Numbered from the stretch's first letter, positions 16,434-26,047 are shown. The stretch is 64,000 nt of DNA from Streptomyces sp. PKU-EA00015 (GCF_013387495.1 NZ_JABZEE010000001.1:62001-126000), one strand, 5' to 3'. Numbers and translations are program-made. Notes: a model not told the origin generated them from the sequence alone.

Positions 16434-17922
16434 TCACCGATTCGAACAGCAGCCGATCGGCCCCGCGCTGAGTGTGACCGCCTCCTGGGCATCTGACGCG
16501 ACGTTCGGGTCGGGAAGCGATGACTCCTCGGGGACTTCGAGGACGATTTCGTTGTGACTGTGCGATCCGGATTCCGCCCCGCGCCGCATTGCCTCATCGG
16601 CCGCGCGCCTCAGGACGAACGCATGGTGGGAAGAATGCTGCGGTGGAGTGCGCATCAGATGCGACGCGGCGTGTTCGGTACGAGCGCCGGCTGCCAGGAG
16701 CAGTGCGGCCGCCGTACGGTGCCCGTTGATCCGGGCCACTGTCCCCATGTCCTCGTAGATGGCCTCGCGAAGCAAGGGATGTACGAATTCGAGCCGTAGT
16801 GGGTCGACGGGACTGGAAGAGGCAGAGGACGTGACAACCAAGTCGGCTTCCCTCAGCACGTCGACTGCCTCTGCCACCGAATCCAGGCTCAGGCCGGCGA
16901 GAGCGCCGACATAGCGCAGTGTGGCGTCGCTGCCCAGTACCGCAATGGCGCGTGCGACGCTCACCGCCGCCATGGTGAGGCGGCCGAACCATAGGGACAC
17001 TCGGTGCCGCACCGCCTCGGCACCCAGGTCGGCGATCCGGCGGGCGTTGACGGCCGTGGGTGCGACGCGGTCGGCTGCTGCAACACGGGCGAGTTCTGAC
17101 AACAAAAAGCGGATTGCCTTCGGATGCGGTGTGACATGCCTCGACAAATGCCGCCTCGGGGTGGAGTCCGAGATCCGTGGCGAGCAGCCTCCCGGCCGCC
17201 GGCAGGGTCAAGGGGGCGGGCCTCAGCACACGGCAGGGTGGGTCTTCGAGCAGCTGAGTAAGTCCGGGATCAGCACTCCCGGTGGCCGGGCGTGTGCTCC
17301 AGATACCCACGATGGGGGCGCCACGAAGCCGCGGCAGGAGGTAGGCCAGGAACCGCAGCGATTCGCTGTCCACCCAGTGCAGGTCATCGACGACAAGGGC
17401 GAGCGGCGCGGATTGCGCGAGTAGGGCGGTGAGACGGTAGAGGCCGTGCAGAACTGCGAAATCGCCAGGCCCCGCTCCCCTTGTCTCTGTGTGGACAGCG
17501 GCAAGCCCCGGGGCAATCGCGCGTTCTTCCAGGAGGCCGGGACGGTCGGCAAGAGCTTTCTCAGACAGCTGACGCACGGCGCCGAATGCGTAGCTGCTTC
17601 CATCTCCGTACCGCCGTGCGCTCAGGACCTGCAGCCCGGACTGTTTCGCGAGTTCCTCGGCCTGGTGCAGGAGCACCGTCTTGCCCAGACCGGGGCCGCC
17701 CCGGACCAGCACCGCCTCCCCCAGGTTGTTGATGGCGGCCCTGAGAGTCTGCAGTTCGTCGTCACGCTCGAGGAGCACGCGCCGTCTCCCAATCGGTCGG
17801 TCAGACCTTCCGAGGCGGCGTCGTCCCAACTCGGTATCCGTACGGTCGCGAACCACTCGGGCAGGTCCACTCACCCTCACGGTACGGGCAGGGTCGACAC
17901 ATGTCTTGCCCGTCGGCATCAT
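16434..17922 (-). pseudogene. LuxR-family ATPase regulator, frameshifted and truncated
   Basis: The first 270 or so codons (from about 17922) encode a P-loop ATPase: LLERDDELQTLRAAI, Walker A RGGPGLGKTVLLHQAEEL, Walker B LALVVDDLHWVDSESLRFL. After EGNPLF (about 17105) one extra base breaks the frame; the sequence continues in another frame as LLSELARVAAADRVAP and VHPLLREAIYEDMG. It stops at 16434 after about 510 codons in total, whereas intact relatives run 880-950 residues and end with a LuxR helix-turn-helix, which is missing here. So both a frameshift and a 3' deletion have inactivated it. Confidence 0.7.
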
Positions 17923-18080
17923 GCAACAGCTCCCGCGCTGTCATCGCGGCTGCAGTCGCGGACGCATGCCCACACGTGATGCCCATCCCGCCTGTGCTCG
18001 CTTCCCCACTGCTCGGCGAGCATGTCGACCAGGGGAAGTCCACGGCCGTGGATGGCGTTACTGACGAGCCAGGAGACAAT
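17919..18080 (-). pseudogene. RsbW-like ATP-binding (HATPase) protein, C-terminal fragment
   Basis: The minus strand reads VIVSWLVSNAIHGRGLPLVD and then MLAEQWGSEHRRDGHHVWA. These are the N box (VSNAI) and the end of the HATPase fold (GRGLxLVxxLAexWG...GKxVWA) typical of the anti-sigma-like ATP-binding proteins that are abundant in Streptomyces. The two conserved parts are fused with about 40 intervening residues missing, and the N-terminus is absent. It overlaps the start of the LuxR relic by a few bases. Confidence 0.5.
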
Positions 18081-18127
18081 GACCGGCCGTACCAGCGCGA
18101 CGCCTTCCCGGTCTGCGGCACGCGCCT

Positions 18128-18850
18128 TCAGCGACAGCGGTAGGTGAAGGCAGCCTTGGCCGTGTGCGGGGTCGGGGAGAGGATGTCGACGACGGCGCCG
18201 GCCCGCTGCGTACCCCGGCCGTTGAAGGTCCAGCGCAGGACGAGCCGCGCCTCCTTCTGGTGGGCCGAGACGGACTGGGTCAGCTCCCCGGAGACGGTGC
18301 CGTCGCTGCGGAGCCAGCGGTAGCGGATCATGCCGGGGGCACCGTTGGTCCTCGCCGTGGCGACCACCTCGGCGGTACCGTTGCAGCCCACCTCGGTTGG
18401 CTCGACGCGAACGGTGACCTCGGTGACCTTGTTGGCAGCCTGGTCCGGGAGAGCCCGCAGCGCAAGGAAGACCGCGGTCACGGCGGCGGCGAGCAGGACC
18501 GGCAGAACCCACCTCCGTATCCGCGCGCCCTTTCGACGCCGGCGTGACGGGATGACCTGCGGACCACCCCGCCACACGGCGGTGACAGCTCCGCCGGCCT
18601 CCTCCCCGTCCGTCAGGAGCACCGTCGGCGCCTCACCGCCCGCCCCGGGAGGGCTCAGGGGGTACAGACCCGTCTTCCACAACGTCGCGGCTGTGGGAAG
18701 GGCGTCGCTCCGGGAGACGGAGGAGTCGCCGGAGCTGACACTCCAGCCTGTCGTCAGGTACTCAGGGCCGTCGTCGGCCGGGCCGTGGGGCGCGGGCGCC
18801 CGCCCCAGCCGGCCGAGACGCTGCGTCGGCCAGTCGTGGGAATCCGGCAT
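18128..18850 (-). CDS. membrane protein with extracellular domain, partner of the Ser/Thr kinase
   Basis: 240 residues from an ATG at 18850 with GGAG 6-9 bases ahead. The N-terminal 110 residues are cytoplasmic and disordered-looking (rich in Gly, Pro and Ser). A basic patch (SRRRRKGARIRR) precedes one membrane helix (WVLPVLLAAAVTAVFLAL). The outside domain of about 95 residues is beta-rich with two cysteines: VTVRVEPTEVGCNG, MIRYRWLRSDGTVS, ARLVLRWTFNGRG and the ending FTYRCR. It starts 20 bases after the kinase stop, so the two form an operon. The outer domain resembles the kinase's own outer domain in layout. The function is unknown; a signalling or ligand-binding role is inferred. Confidence 0.75.
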   Translation of the reverse strand: MPDSHDWPTQRLGRLGRAPAPHGPADDGPEYLTTGWSVSSGDSSVSRSDALPTAATLWKTGLYPLSPPGAGGEAPTVLLTDGEEAGGAVTAVWRGGPQVIPSRRRRKGARIRRWVLPVLLAAAVTAVFLALRALPDQAANKVTEVTVRVEPTEVGCNGTAEVVATARTNGAPGMIRYRWLRSDGTVSGELTQSVSAHQKEARLVLRWTFNGRGTQRAGAVVDILSPTPHTAKAAFTYRCR

Positions 18851-18870
18851 GGTAGCTCCAGACACAGCGT

Positions 18871-20628
18871 TCAGCCCAGTTCGGGGAATTCGATGGTGCA
18901 TGCCAGGGCGCCCGTGTCCCGATACGGCTCACCCGACCCGGCTCCCGGCGTCGTGGATATCCGCAGGCCCCAGTACCGCGGGCATCTGTCGCTGCGGAAG
19001 GTGTGCGTGTAGCGGAGGTCGTATGAGGTGCGTCCCTTGAGCACATAGGTCTCCGTGGAGCCGTCCTGCTCTCCCGGAGTGCCACTTTCGTCGCTGTTGT
19101 ACCAGGTCAGGGTGAGGGTGACTGGTTCGGGGCCGGTCGTGGTCACCGCGACCGCGGCATCGGCTGCGCGCCCCGACGACGCCGGACCGAGCCGGGTGAT
19201 CTCCGCACCGCTGACCGCCACGGAGCGCGCCGCGGGCGTCTGCAGCCCGCCACCGGTGGGAGTGGCCGCCGGCTCTCCCGGACCGACGGGTTCGAGGGAG
19301 GGCGCGCCGGACTTCCCCTCCCCGGCCGTACCGCCTGCGGGGCCTCCTCCGGAGGGGGTCGCATCGGCTCCGCCCGAGGGCGAGCCAGGTGAAATGGAGA
19401 CGGAAGGGGACGCCGAGGAGGAGGCGGACGCCGAAACCTCCGCCGGCCCTGGGGCGGGCGGCGAAGTCGTCTTGCCGGGCACCGGGCGGGCCCTGGACCC
19501 CGGTGACGACGAGGACGCCTCATGCGAGGAGGGACCCCCGCTCACCGCAACGGTAGTCAGCACCGCCACACCCGCCAGCACGCCGGCGCCGACGAGTACA
19601 GGGACGCGCAGGCGACGTCCCGCCCCGGCGGACCGGCCGGCAGGCACGGCGCCGCCCCCGGACCGAACCCGACCGGGCCGCCGTACGCCCTGGGCGCCAT
19701 CCGGTCCGTCAAGGTCCGTGGTGGCAAGTGACGTCGTCGCTTCCTCTCCCTCACCGTCGAAAGGCTCCAACAAGCCCACCATCAGTCCCGCAGCGCAGAG
19801 CGCCAGTGCGCGGAGGCCCCGCTCCTCCCACTCGTCCCCATAGCCTGCGACAGCCACCGCCTCAAGTTCAGCGAGGAAGTCGGCTGCCGATGCCGGCCGG
19901 TCCAGTGAGCGCTTGGCCATACCGCGCTCGATCAGAGGCCGAACCGGCTCCGGCACGGAACGGACGGGTACCTCCGCCGACAGGTGCTGCATGGCTATCT
20001 CCGCCAGGTGCTCGCCGTGGAACGGCCGCACCCCGGTCAGGCACTCGAAGAACGTGGCGGTGGCGGCATACACGTCCGTGGCCGGGGAGGCTGCCTCTCC
20101 CTGCCACTGCTCAGGTGCCATGTACATGGGGGTTCCTGCCCCGCTGGGGGTGCTCCCGTCGCGGGCCGCGATCCCGAAATCGACGAGCTTTGACACGCCT
20201 TCGCCCGTGACCAGCACATTCTCCGGCTTGTAGTCGCGGTGCACGATGCCGGCCCCGTGCGCGGCACAGAGGCCGAGCAGGGAGCCCTTGAGGACCGTCA
20301 GAGCTGCCTCTGGGGTGGTGGCTCCCTCCTGCCGGAGCAGCGTCCTCAGGGAAGGGCCGTCGATCAGTTCCATCACGAGCGCGGCGCCCTCCTCGCTCTC
20401 CACATACCGATGGAAGCGGGCCACATGCGGAGAGCGCAGGTCCCTCAGAAGCCCCGCCTCGGTGCGGAAGGCCTGGAGAAATCGGAAGTCCCCTGCCAGC
20501 CGGGCATCGAGGTACTTGATCGCCACCGGGTCACCCGTGGAGTGCTCGACGGCCATCACTACACGTCCGCTGCTACCGGCCCCCAGTTCCCGAGTCTCCA
20601 CGAAGCCGGGAATCGACCAATTCTTCAC
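18871..20628 (-). CDS. membrane-spanning eukaryotic-type serine/threonine protein kinase
   Basis: 585 residues from a GTG at 20628 (GAAGGG a few bases upstream); the frame is open 44 codons further but that part is not kinase-like. The kinase domain fills about residues 8-265: glycine loop GAGSSG, the ATP Lys in VAIKYLD, catalytic loop HRDYKPEN, DFG in KLVDFGIA and APE in MYMAPEQW. A low-complexity juxtamembrane linker leads to one membrane helix (VPVLVGAGVLAGVAVLTTVA), a Ser/Pro/Gly-rich stalk of about 100 residues and a C-terminal beta-rich domain (TLTLTWYNSDESG...ALACTIEFPELG). All catalytic residues are present. It is in an operon with the 18128-18850 gene. Confidence 0.93.
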   Translation of the reverse strand: MKNWSIPGFVETRELGAGSSGRVVMAVEHSTGDPVAIKYLDARLAGDFRFLQAFRTEAGLLRDLRSPHVARFHRYVESEEGAALVMELIDGPSLRTLLRQEGATTPEAALTVLKGSLLGLCAAHGAGIVHRDYKPENVLVTGEGVSKLVDFGIAARDGSTPSGAGTPMYMAPEQWQGEAASPATDVYAATATFFECLTGVRPFHGEHLAEIAMQHLSAEVPVRSVPEPVRPLIERGMAKRSLDRPASAADFLAELEAVAVAGYGDEWEERGLRALALCAAGLMVGLLEPFDGEGEEATTSLATTDLDGPDGAQGVRRPGRVRSGGGAVPAGRSAGAGRRLRVPVLVGAGVLAGVAVLTTVAVSGGPSSHEASSSSPGSRARPVPGKTTSPPAPGPAEVSASASSSASPSVSISPGSPSGGADATPSGGGPAGGTAGEGKSGAPSLEPVGPGEPAATPTGGGLQTPAARSVAVSGAEITRLGPASSGRAADAAVAVTTTGPEPVTLTLTWYNSDESGTPGEQDGSTETYVLKGRTSYDLRYTHTFRSDRCPRYWGLRISTTPGAGSGEPYRDTGALACTIEFPELG

Positions 20629-20799
20629 GTGACCCTTCTGCCTTTCTTCACTGTGTGCCCGTGCCGGGCGGTGATGCTCCGTGCCCGACGCTCCGCCGCG
20701 TAGGGGAAGCCAGGGGGTGGCAGCACGGTTCAGCCTGACCGTCCGGGAGCCGGTGCGCATGAGTGATCGCTACTCACTTCTGCCGCACCGGCCGGGTGG

Positions 20800-21175
20800 G
20801 GAACCGGCCGTGGGACATCGGTACAGGGGTCGCCGCGGAATCGTTGAGCGGCTGGTGCCGGACGAGTTGTGGGAGTTGTTCCAGCGGGTGGTGCCGGAGG
20901 CTCTCTCGCGGCCTCAGGGTGGCGGCCGACGCCGACATGGTGACCGGGAGGTGCTGGCGGCGATCGCGTTCGTGGCCACGTCAGGCTGCACGTGGAAGCA
21001 GTTGCCTACGGCGTCGTTCGGACCGCCAGGGGCGACGGCTCATCGGCGTCTCCCGCGGTGAGTTGGACTGGCCTCGGTGCGCGATTCACTCGGTGAACAT
21101 GCGGGCCTGAAAAGGGGTACCTGACAGGTCCGAATCCTGTCGACCGGGGCAAGTGCGGGTCGAAGATCCGCAACG
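20800..21175 (+). mobile_element. IS5-family transposase relic
   Basis: The plus strand reads IVERLVPDELWELFQRVVPE, then GGGRRRHGDREVLAAIAFV and TSGCTWKQLP, the N-terminal domain of Streptomyces IS5-type transposases. After about 21061 an out-of-frame continuation gives ELDWPRCAIHSVNMRA and then, after another shift, LTGPNPVDRGK. At least two frameshifts and loss of the C-terminal half make it non-functional. It separates the kinase operon from the alcohol dehydrogenase gene. Confidence 0.65.
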
Positions 21176-21271
21176 TCCTCTGGGCTCTACTTCGAGACGG
21201 ACGCCTCTTCCCATCCGCACAACCCGCCACAGGCGCAGCTTGACAAGCCCGTTGGGACGTCTGATGCGGCA

Positions 21272-22345
21272 TCAGCCGTGGGGGAGAATTACCGTGATGC
21301 CGGGTACGGTGCCGATCTCGGCCAGGGCGAGCCCGGCCTTGTCCAGACCGACAGTCCTGGTGATCAGCAGATCCGGCCGCAGAATGCCGGCCGTCGCCAA
21401 ATCCATCATTGCAGGATACGCATGCGCGGCCATGCCGTGACTGCCCGAGACGACCAGCTCGTATGCCAGCACACGGTTCATCGACAGCCCGGTGAGCCCT
21501 CCGGCGGCCCGAACTTGGACATGCCGTCCGCGCCGTCGGAGGCTTCCGATCCCCAGCTCGGTACTGAAGGCCTGGCCCATGGCGTCGATCGACAGATGGG
21601 CTCCCCCTCCTGTGATGTCCCGGACCGCGGCGGCGACTTCATCAACGGCTTCAGGGACGCCACGGGCGTTGCCGGGTGCCTCACCACTCGCAGGCATCCG
21701 GTGCACTGCGGCAGCGCCCAGTCGCTCTGCGAGGGCCAGTGCCTCGCCACTGCTGTCCACCGCGACTACCCGGGCCCCTGAGGTTGCGGCGATCATGACA
21801 GCCGAGAGCCCGATCCCGTCACATCCGTAGACCACCACCCACTCACCCGGTCGAACTGCGCCGACCTGGACCACGGCGCGGAAGGCGGTGGCGAATTGGC
21901 ATCCCAGGCCCGCGGCAGCCGTGAACTCCATCGCCGTCGGCAGTCTGACCAGGTTGACGTCGGCATAGTCGACTGCCGCGTACTCCGCGAACGAGCCCCA
22001 ATGATGGAATCCTGGCTGCGTCTGCCGCTCGCACACCTGCTGCTCTCCCGCGGCGCACGCGCCGCAGGTCCCGCATGCACACACGAACGGAACTGTGACC
22101 CGGTCCCCAGGCCGCCATCTCGAGACCTGGGAGCCCACCGCCTCGACCACCCCTGCCAGCTCATGTCCTGGCACATGCGGGAGGCAGCGGATGTCCTGGT
22201 CGTGGCCTTGCCAGCCGTACCAATCACTCCGGCACAGCCCTGCCGCCTCAACCTTGATCACTGCCCCGGCAGGGGAAGGGTCAGGGTTGGGCACCTCACG
22301 GACCGAAAGCTCCTGTCCGAAAGCCTCGAAAACCAAAGCCCTCAT
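21272..22345 (-). CDS. zinc-dependent alcohol dehydrogenase (MDR family)
   Basis: 357 residues from an ATG at 22345 behind GGGGGAGCAG. The MDR pattern is complete: LCRSDWYGWQG with the catalytic-zinc Cys, PGHELAGVVEAVG, the structural-zinc cysteines in CACGTCGACAAGEQQVC, GLGCQFATAFRAV, and a Rossmann-type segment VVVYGCDGIGLSAVMIAATS followed by VVAVDSSGEALALAERLGA. The Gly-rich turn reads GCDGIG, fitting NAD(P)-dependent enzymes. It would oxidise an alcohol or reduce an aldehyde in the cytosol. About 80 bases upstream, TACTCAAGT (22422-22430) repeats a motif also present in the promoter region of the next gene. Confidence 0.9.
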   Translation of the reverse strand: MRALVFEAFGQELSVREVPNPDPSPAGAVIKVEAAGLCRSDWYGWQGHDQDIRCLPHVPGHELAGVVEAVGSQVSRWRPGDRVTVPFVCACGTCGACAAGEQQVCERQTQPGFHHWGSFAEYAAVDYADVNLVRLPTAMEFTAAAGLGCQFATAFRAVVQVGAVRPGEWVVVYGCDGIGLSAVMIAATSGARVVAVDSSGEALALAERLGAAAVHRMPASGEAPGNARGVPEAVDEVAAAVRDITGGGAHLSIDAMGQAFSTELGIGSLRRRGRHVQVRAAGGLTGLSMNRVLAYELVVSGSHGMAAHAYPAMMDLATAGILRPDLLITRTVGLDKAGLALAEIGTVPGITVILPHG

Positions 22346-22611
22346 ACGTACTGCTCCCCCCGGTCGGCTCCGCTCGTGGCTATACGCCACAGGATGCCCA
22401 GGATCCACATGCATTATCAACTACTCAAGTACTGCTGTGTGATCACCCACCGACGCGTCCGACGCATTTGCGTTTACTCCTCGAAGACCATATCACCTGG
22501 TCGTTCATCCCCCTTATGACCAGAGAACTGACACGCAATGGCGCCAGCATCGACAACTGGACGAGAAAGTCCATGCCTACAGGTTGAGGCTGTGGATGTC
22601 AGAGCACTGCT

Positions 22612-22971
22612 CTACAGCTGGGCGCCGACTGTTTCGGGCACCGGCTCACCGATTTCAGCTGCGGCCACTGCCCGCCGTCCGGCTATCCGGCAGCCAACGC
22701 AGTTGGGGTGCCCTCGACGAGCAGTGAGGTCCTTTACGCGCCAGTCCCACTGGTCAGCCGGACGGGGGCCGCTCGGCTTGCCCCAACCGGCCAGATGAAG
22801 GACCCAGGTGACGATCACGGACAGAGCGATGACCGCGACTCCCGCTGCGATCACAGGACCGGAGGCAGCGACGATGCCAAGGCCGGCAACGCCAAACCCA
22901 AAGGTTCCGATGGAAGTTCCTGTCCACCCAGCCACCGTGTGCCCCATGTCTACATCACCATGTGCGCTCAT
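22612..22971 (-). CDS. HGxxPAAW-type small membrane protein
   Basis: 119 residues from an ATG at 22971 (GGGAG upstream). It begins SAHGDVDMGHTVAGWTG, a variant of the His-Gly...Ala-Trp signature of a small actinomycete membrane family, followed by two membrane helices (IGTFGFGVAGLGIVAASGPV and IAAGVAVIALSVIVTWVLHL) and a conserved tail GWGKPSGPRPADQWDWRVKD with CVGC near the C-terminus. Family members commonly sit beside respiratory or tryptophan-biosynthesis genes; here it stands between the dehydrogenase and a LuxR regulator. Its function is not known. Confidence 0.7.
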   Translation of the reverse strand: MSAHGDVDMGHTVAGWTGTSIGTFGFGVAGLGIVAASGPVIAAGVAVIALSVIVTWVLHLAGWGKPSGPRPADQWDWRVKDLTARRGHPNCVGCRIAGRRAVAAAEIGEPVPETVGAQL

Positions 22972-23047
22972 CAATACTCCCAAAGCCTTGGTGAACCCCA
23001 GCCCGTACGTCGAAGGAAAGCTTGGATCACTAGAGGCGCTCAGCACT

Positions 23048-23064
23048 TGAGTAAGAACTACTCA
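23048..23064. promoter_or_regulatory. candidate operator palindrome
   Basis: TGAGTA-AGAAC-TACTCA is a perfect 6-base inverted repeat with a 5-base spacer, 77 bases upstream of the small membrane protein gene. The half site extended to ACTTGAGTA also appears on the minus strand at 22422-22430 in front of the alcohol dehydrogenase gene, so one regulator may control both. The regulator is not identified. Confidence 0.45.
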
Positions 23065-23356
23065 CTCACGAACGAGAGCCAGAGCACAGGAGCGGGTTCA
23101 AGAACTTCCCCGCCGAAGTGGTGAGAATGAGCATTGAGGGGACGTGAGGCCGACGGCAGAGCAACGGCTAGTCGTCTACGGCAGGGCGTCGGGGTGCCGA
23201 GCGCTCACCACTCGGTCCACCACCGGGAGAGGACGGGTGCCCTGGAAGCCCGAAGGGCTCGAGGGGCCGGTACTGCCATAATTCGCCTGACTCGGGAACG
23301 GTAAGAGGGTGAAACGTTCATGTGCCGACGGCCCGGGAAACTACATGAGGGACAGG

Positions 23357-26005
23357 ATGAGTCGGAACAGCATGCCGCGGCGTTGGCCACTGGTGGGGCG
23401 CGAAGACCAGATGAAGGAGTTCGACCAGGTCCTGCAGGACGCGCGCAGCACCGGATTCCTGCTTTTCGGGCCGGCGGGAGTCGGCAAGTCCCGGCTGGCC
23501 GAGGAGTGCCTGGGCCGGGCGGCCGAAGCCGGGCACCGCACGGGCCGGGCGGTGGCCACCGACGCCGCGGCGTCGGTATCACTGGGCGCTCTTGCCCATC
23601 TGCTGCCCCATGGCATCGACTTGTCCGACCCGGTCTCGGGGTTCGCGAGGGTGGTCAAACTGCTTTCGCAGCCGCATTCGCCGACGTCCCGCATGGTGAT
23701 CCTCGTCGATGACGTCCACCTGTTGGATGCGACCTCGGCGATGCTGCTGCGGCAGCTGATGGACGCCAGAGTGGCCTTCCTGTTGGGAACAGTGCGGTCA
23801 GGGCACGGGACGGCCTTGGCCGTCACCGCCCTAGGGCACGAGGACGCCGTATGGCGGGTGGACCTGGCCGAGTTCGGCCGCGAGCAGGTCGAGACCCTGC
23901 TTGAACAGGTCCTGGACGGGCCGGTTGGCACGAACGCGGTCAATCAGCTGTTCACCACGAGTGGGGGCAATCCGCTCTACCTGCATGAGCTGGTACGGGG
24001 AGCAGTGGCCGGCGGAGCGCTTACCTGTGACGACGGCATCTGGGACATGACCGCGGACGAGGTGCCGGGGACCCGGCGACTTACCGATCTGATCCGGTCC
24101 CGGCTCGCCGTCGCCCCGTCAGAAGGCCGACAGGTGCTCGATGTGCTCTCGCTGTGCGAACCGCTGTCCCTGGACCGCCTCGGCAAGGACGTCGGCCCGG
24201 AGGCACTCGACCAACTGGAGGAGGCTGGACTGATCGTCGTCGCGCAGGCGGGTCGGCGTACCACAGTTCGGCTCGCTCACCCCCTCTACGGCGAGATACT
24301 GCGCGCCGACATGACCACGCAGCGCCGTCGGGAAACACTGCTGCGGCAGGTCCGGCTGCTGAAGGAGTGCGGGGCGCGCCGCCGGGAAGACGCGATCCAG
24401 CTCGCCACCTACGAACTCGCGGCCACCGGCACTGCCGATCCAGCGCTGCTGATCCAGGCGGCAGTGCTCGCCACCCATGCTCGCCAGTACCCGCGCGCGC
24501 TGGAACTGCTCCGTGCGATCCCCCAGGAACACCGCAGTTTCCAAGTCCGGCTACTGCTGGGAAAGACGCTGTTCGAGGCCGGTGACTTCGAACAGGCCGA
24601 GGCCGAACTGTCCGAGGCCGACACAAAGGCGGTCGGCGAGCCGGAAGTACTGGCCCTCGTTCTGATGCGGACCCAAAACCTCATCTGGGGGCTAGGGGCC
24701 CCCTACGAGGACGTCCTCGGCGTCATCGAGGCCGCCCGCGGCAGGGTCACCAGCCCGTCCGGCCTCCGAGCCCTGCGGTACAACGAGGCCGCCGGAGGCT
24801 TCGCCGTCGGGGATGCCCAGCACAGCCTCAGCCTGTGTGCCGACCTCGAACCGGATGTCGCGCAGTCGCCAGACCCGCAGATCTGGCTGATGGCCGCCAT
24901 GATCCGCTCCGCCGCCCTGGCGTGCCTGGGGCATGCGGAGGAGGCCGTGGACTGGGCCCGACGTGCCATCGCCGCCGGTTCGGCCGCTGCCGACCCGTCG
25001 TCCGCACTGGCTTCGCACGAAGCGGCGCTCCATTCCATCCTTGTCCTGGCTCTGACGGAGTTCGGCCGCCTGGCCGAGGCTCGTGCGGTGGGCGAGCAGG
25101 CGTGCGATGGCATTTCCGAAATGAGTGCGAAACCCGAGCGCCGGCTGTTGGCCTTCCATCTGGCTCGTGGCTCGTGGCTTGCCGGTCGCCCGGCGCAGGC
25201 CCGGCGCTTGTACGCGGAGCTGGCTCGTGCGTCACGGCCCCACGCCGCGGTCGTCCTGCCCATAGCGCTGGCGGGTTTGGCGGCGGCAGCTGCCATGCAG
25301 GGTGATCTCGAAGCGGCCGAGGCGGCCCTGGTCGAGTACGAAGGGCTCCCGCGCTCCGTGTTCCTCGCTGAGGAGAAGTTGGGCAGGGCGTGGGTGCACG
25401 TCGCCCGGGGCGAGCTGACCCGCGCCCGAGCCGTACTGACGGCTGCCGCGAGGGAAGCCTTCGAGCGCGGACAGACCGCATTCGAGAGCATCCTGCTGAC
25501 TGATCTTGTCCGGCTGGGCGGTGCGCGGGCAGCCGCCGCGCGGCTGGAGGAGATCGCGGCCGAGTGCTCGGGACACTTCCACCGTGCCCGTGCGGATCTG
25601 GCAACGGCATGGGCGGCACAGGATCCCGACGGACTGATCGCCGCCTCGGATGCCCTGGAGAGGATCGGAGCGGACCTGCTGGCGGCCGAGGCGGCGACCA
25701 CGGCCGCCACCCTCCTGAGGGAGGCCGGAGAGGTCCGCCGAGCCAACGCCGCCGTGGTGCGCGCTGAGGCCCTCGCCGCCCGTTGCGAAGGGGCCCCTAC
25801 CCCCGCTCTCAGGGCTTACAAGGGCGTCGTGCCGCTCACCGCGAGAGAACAGGAAATCGCGCTCCTCGCTTCCCGGGGCATGCCCAGTAAGGACATCGCC
25901 GCCGAGCTGACCCTCTCCGTCCGTACCGTCGACAACCACCTGCAGCGCGTCTACGCCAAGCTCGGCCTCACCACCCGCCGACAGCTTGCCGACCGGTTTC
26001 TATGA
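23357..26005 (+). CDS. large LuxR-family ATPase transcriptional regulator (LAL-like)
   Basis: 882 residues from the ATG at 23357 (GAGG upstream); starts at 23309, 23345 or 23372 are possible. The N-terminus RRWPLVGREDQMKEF leads into an AAA-type ATPase with Walker A FGPAGVGKSRLAEECL and Walker B MVILVDDVHLLDATS. The middle 450 residues are helical, TPR-like repeats, several with alanine-rich pairs. The C-terminus is a GerE helix-turn-helix (PLTAREQEIALLASRGMPSK, then RTVDNHLQRVYAKLGL). Such MalT-like regulators activate operons after ATP and inducer binding. It is the intact counterpart of the LuxR relics at 15.6 and 16.4-17.9 kb. Confidence 0.9.
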   Translation: MSRNSMPRRWPLVGREDQMKEFDQVLQDARSTGFLLFGPAGVGKSRLAEECLGRAAEAGHRTGRAVATDAAASVSLGALAHLLPHGIDLSDPVSGFARVVKLLSQPHSPTSRMVILVDDVHLLDATSAMLLRQLMDARVAFLLGTVRSGHGTALAVTALGHEDAVWRVDLAEFGREQVETLLEQVLDGPVGTNAVNQLFTTSGGNPLYLHELVRGAVAGGALTCDDGIWDMTADEVPGTRRLTDLIRSRLAVAPSEGRQVLDVLSLCEPLSLDRLGKDVGPEALDQLEEAGLIVVAQAGRRTTVRLAHPLYGEILRADMTTQRRRETLLRQVRLLKECGARRREDAIQLATYELAATGTADPALLIQAAVLATHARQYPRALELLRAIPQEHRSFQVRLLLGKTLFEAGDFEQAEAELSEADTKAVGEPEVLALVLMRTQNLIWGLGAPYEDVLGVIEAARGRVTSPSGLRALRYNEAAGGFAVGDAQHSLSLCADLEPDVAQSPDPQIWLMAAMIRSAALACLGHAEEAVDWARRAIAAGSAAADPSSALASHEAALHSILVLALTEFGRLAEARAVGEQACDGISEMSAKPERRLLAFHLARGSWLAGRPAQARRLYAELARASRPHAAVVLPIALAGLAAAAAMQGDLEAAEAALVEYEGLPRSVFLAEEKLGRAWVHVARGELTRARAVLTAAAREAFERGQTAFESILLTDLVRLGGARAAAARLEEIAAECSGHFHRARADLATAWAAQDPDGLIAASDALERIGADLLAAEAATTAATLLREAGEVRRANAAVVRAEALAARCEGAPTPALRAYKGVVPLTAREQEIALLASRGMPSKDIAAELTLSVRTVDNHLQRVYAKLGLTTRRQLADRFL

Positions 26006-26047
26006 CGAGTTGGTGCCTTGCGCCGCCCCCTCGGCCTGCAGCTTCTA

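Noticed and set aside
15481..16437. A 318-residue minus-strand frame
   Set aside because: Only about 45 residues (the LuxR P-loop fragment) are real; the rest is antisense to the VOC stub and lipoprotein.
21110..21170. Possible tRNA 3' half (GGTCCGAATCCTGTC resembles a T-arm)
   Set aside because: No acceptor or anticodon arms can be built around it, and the same bases encode the LTGPNPVDRGK stretch of the IS5 transposase relic.
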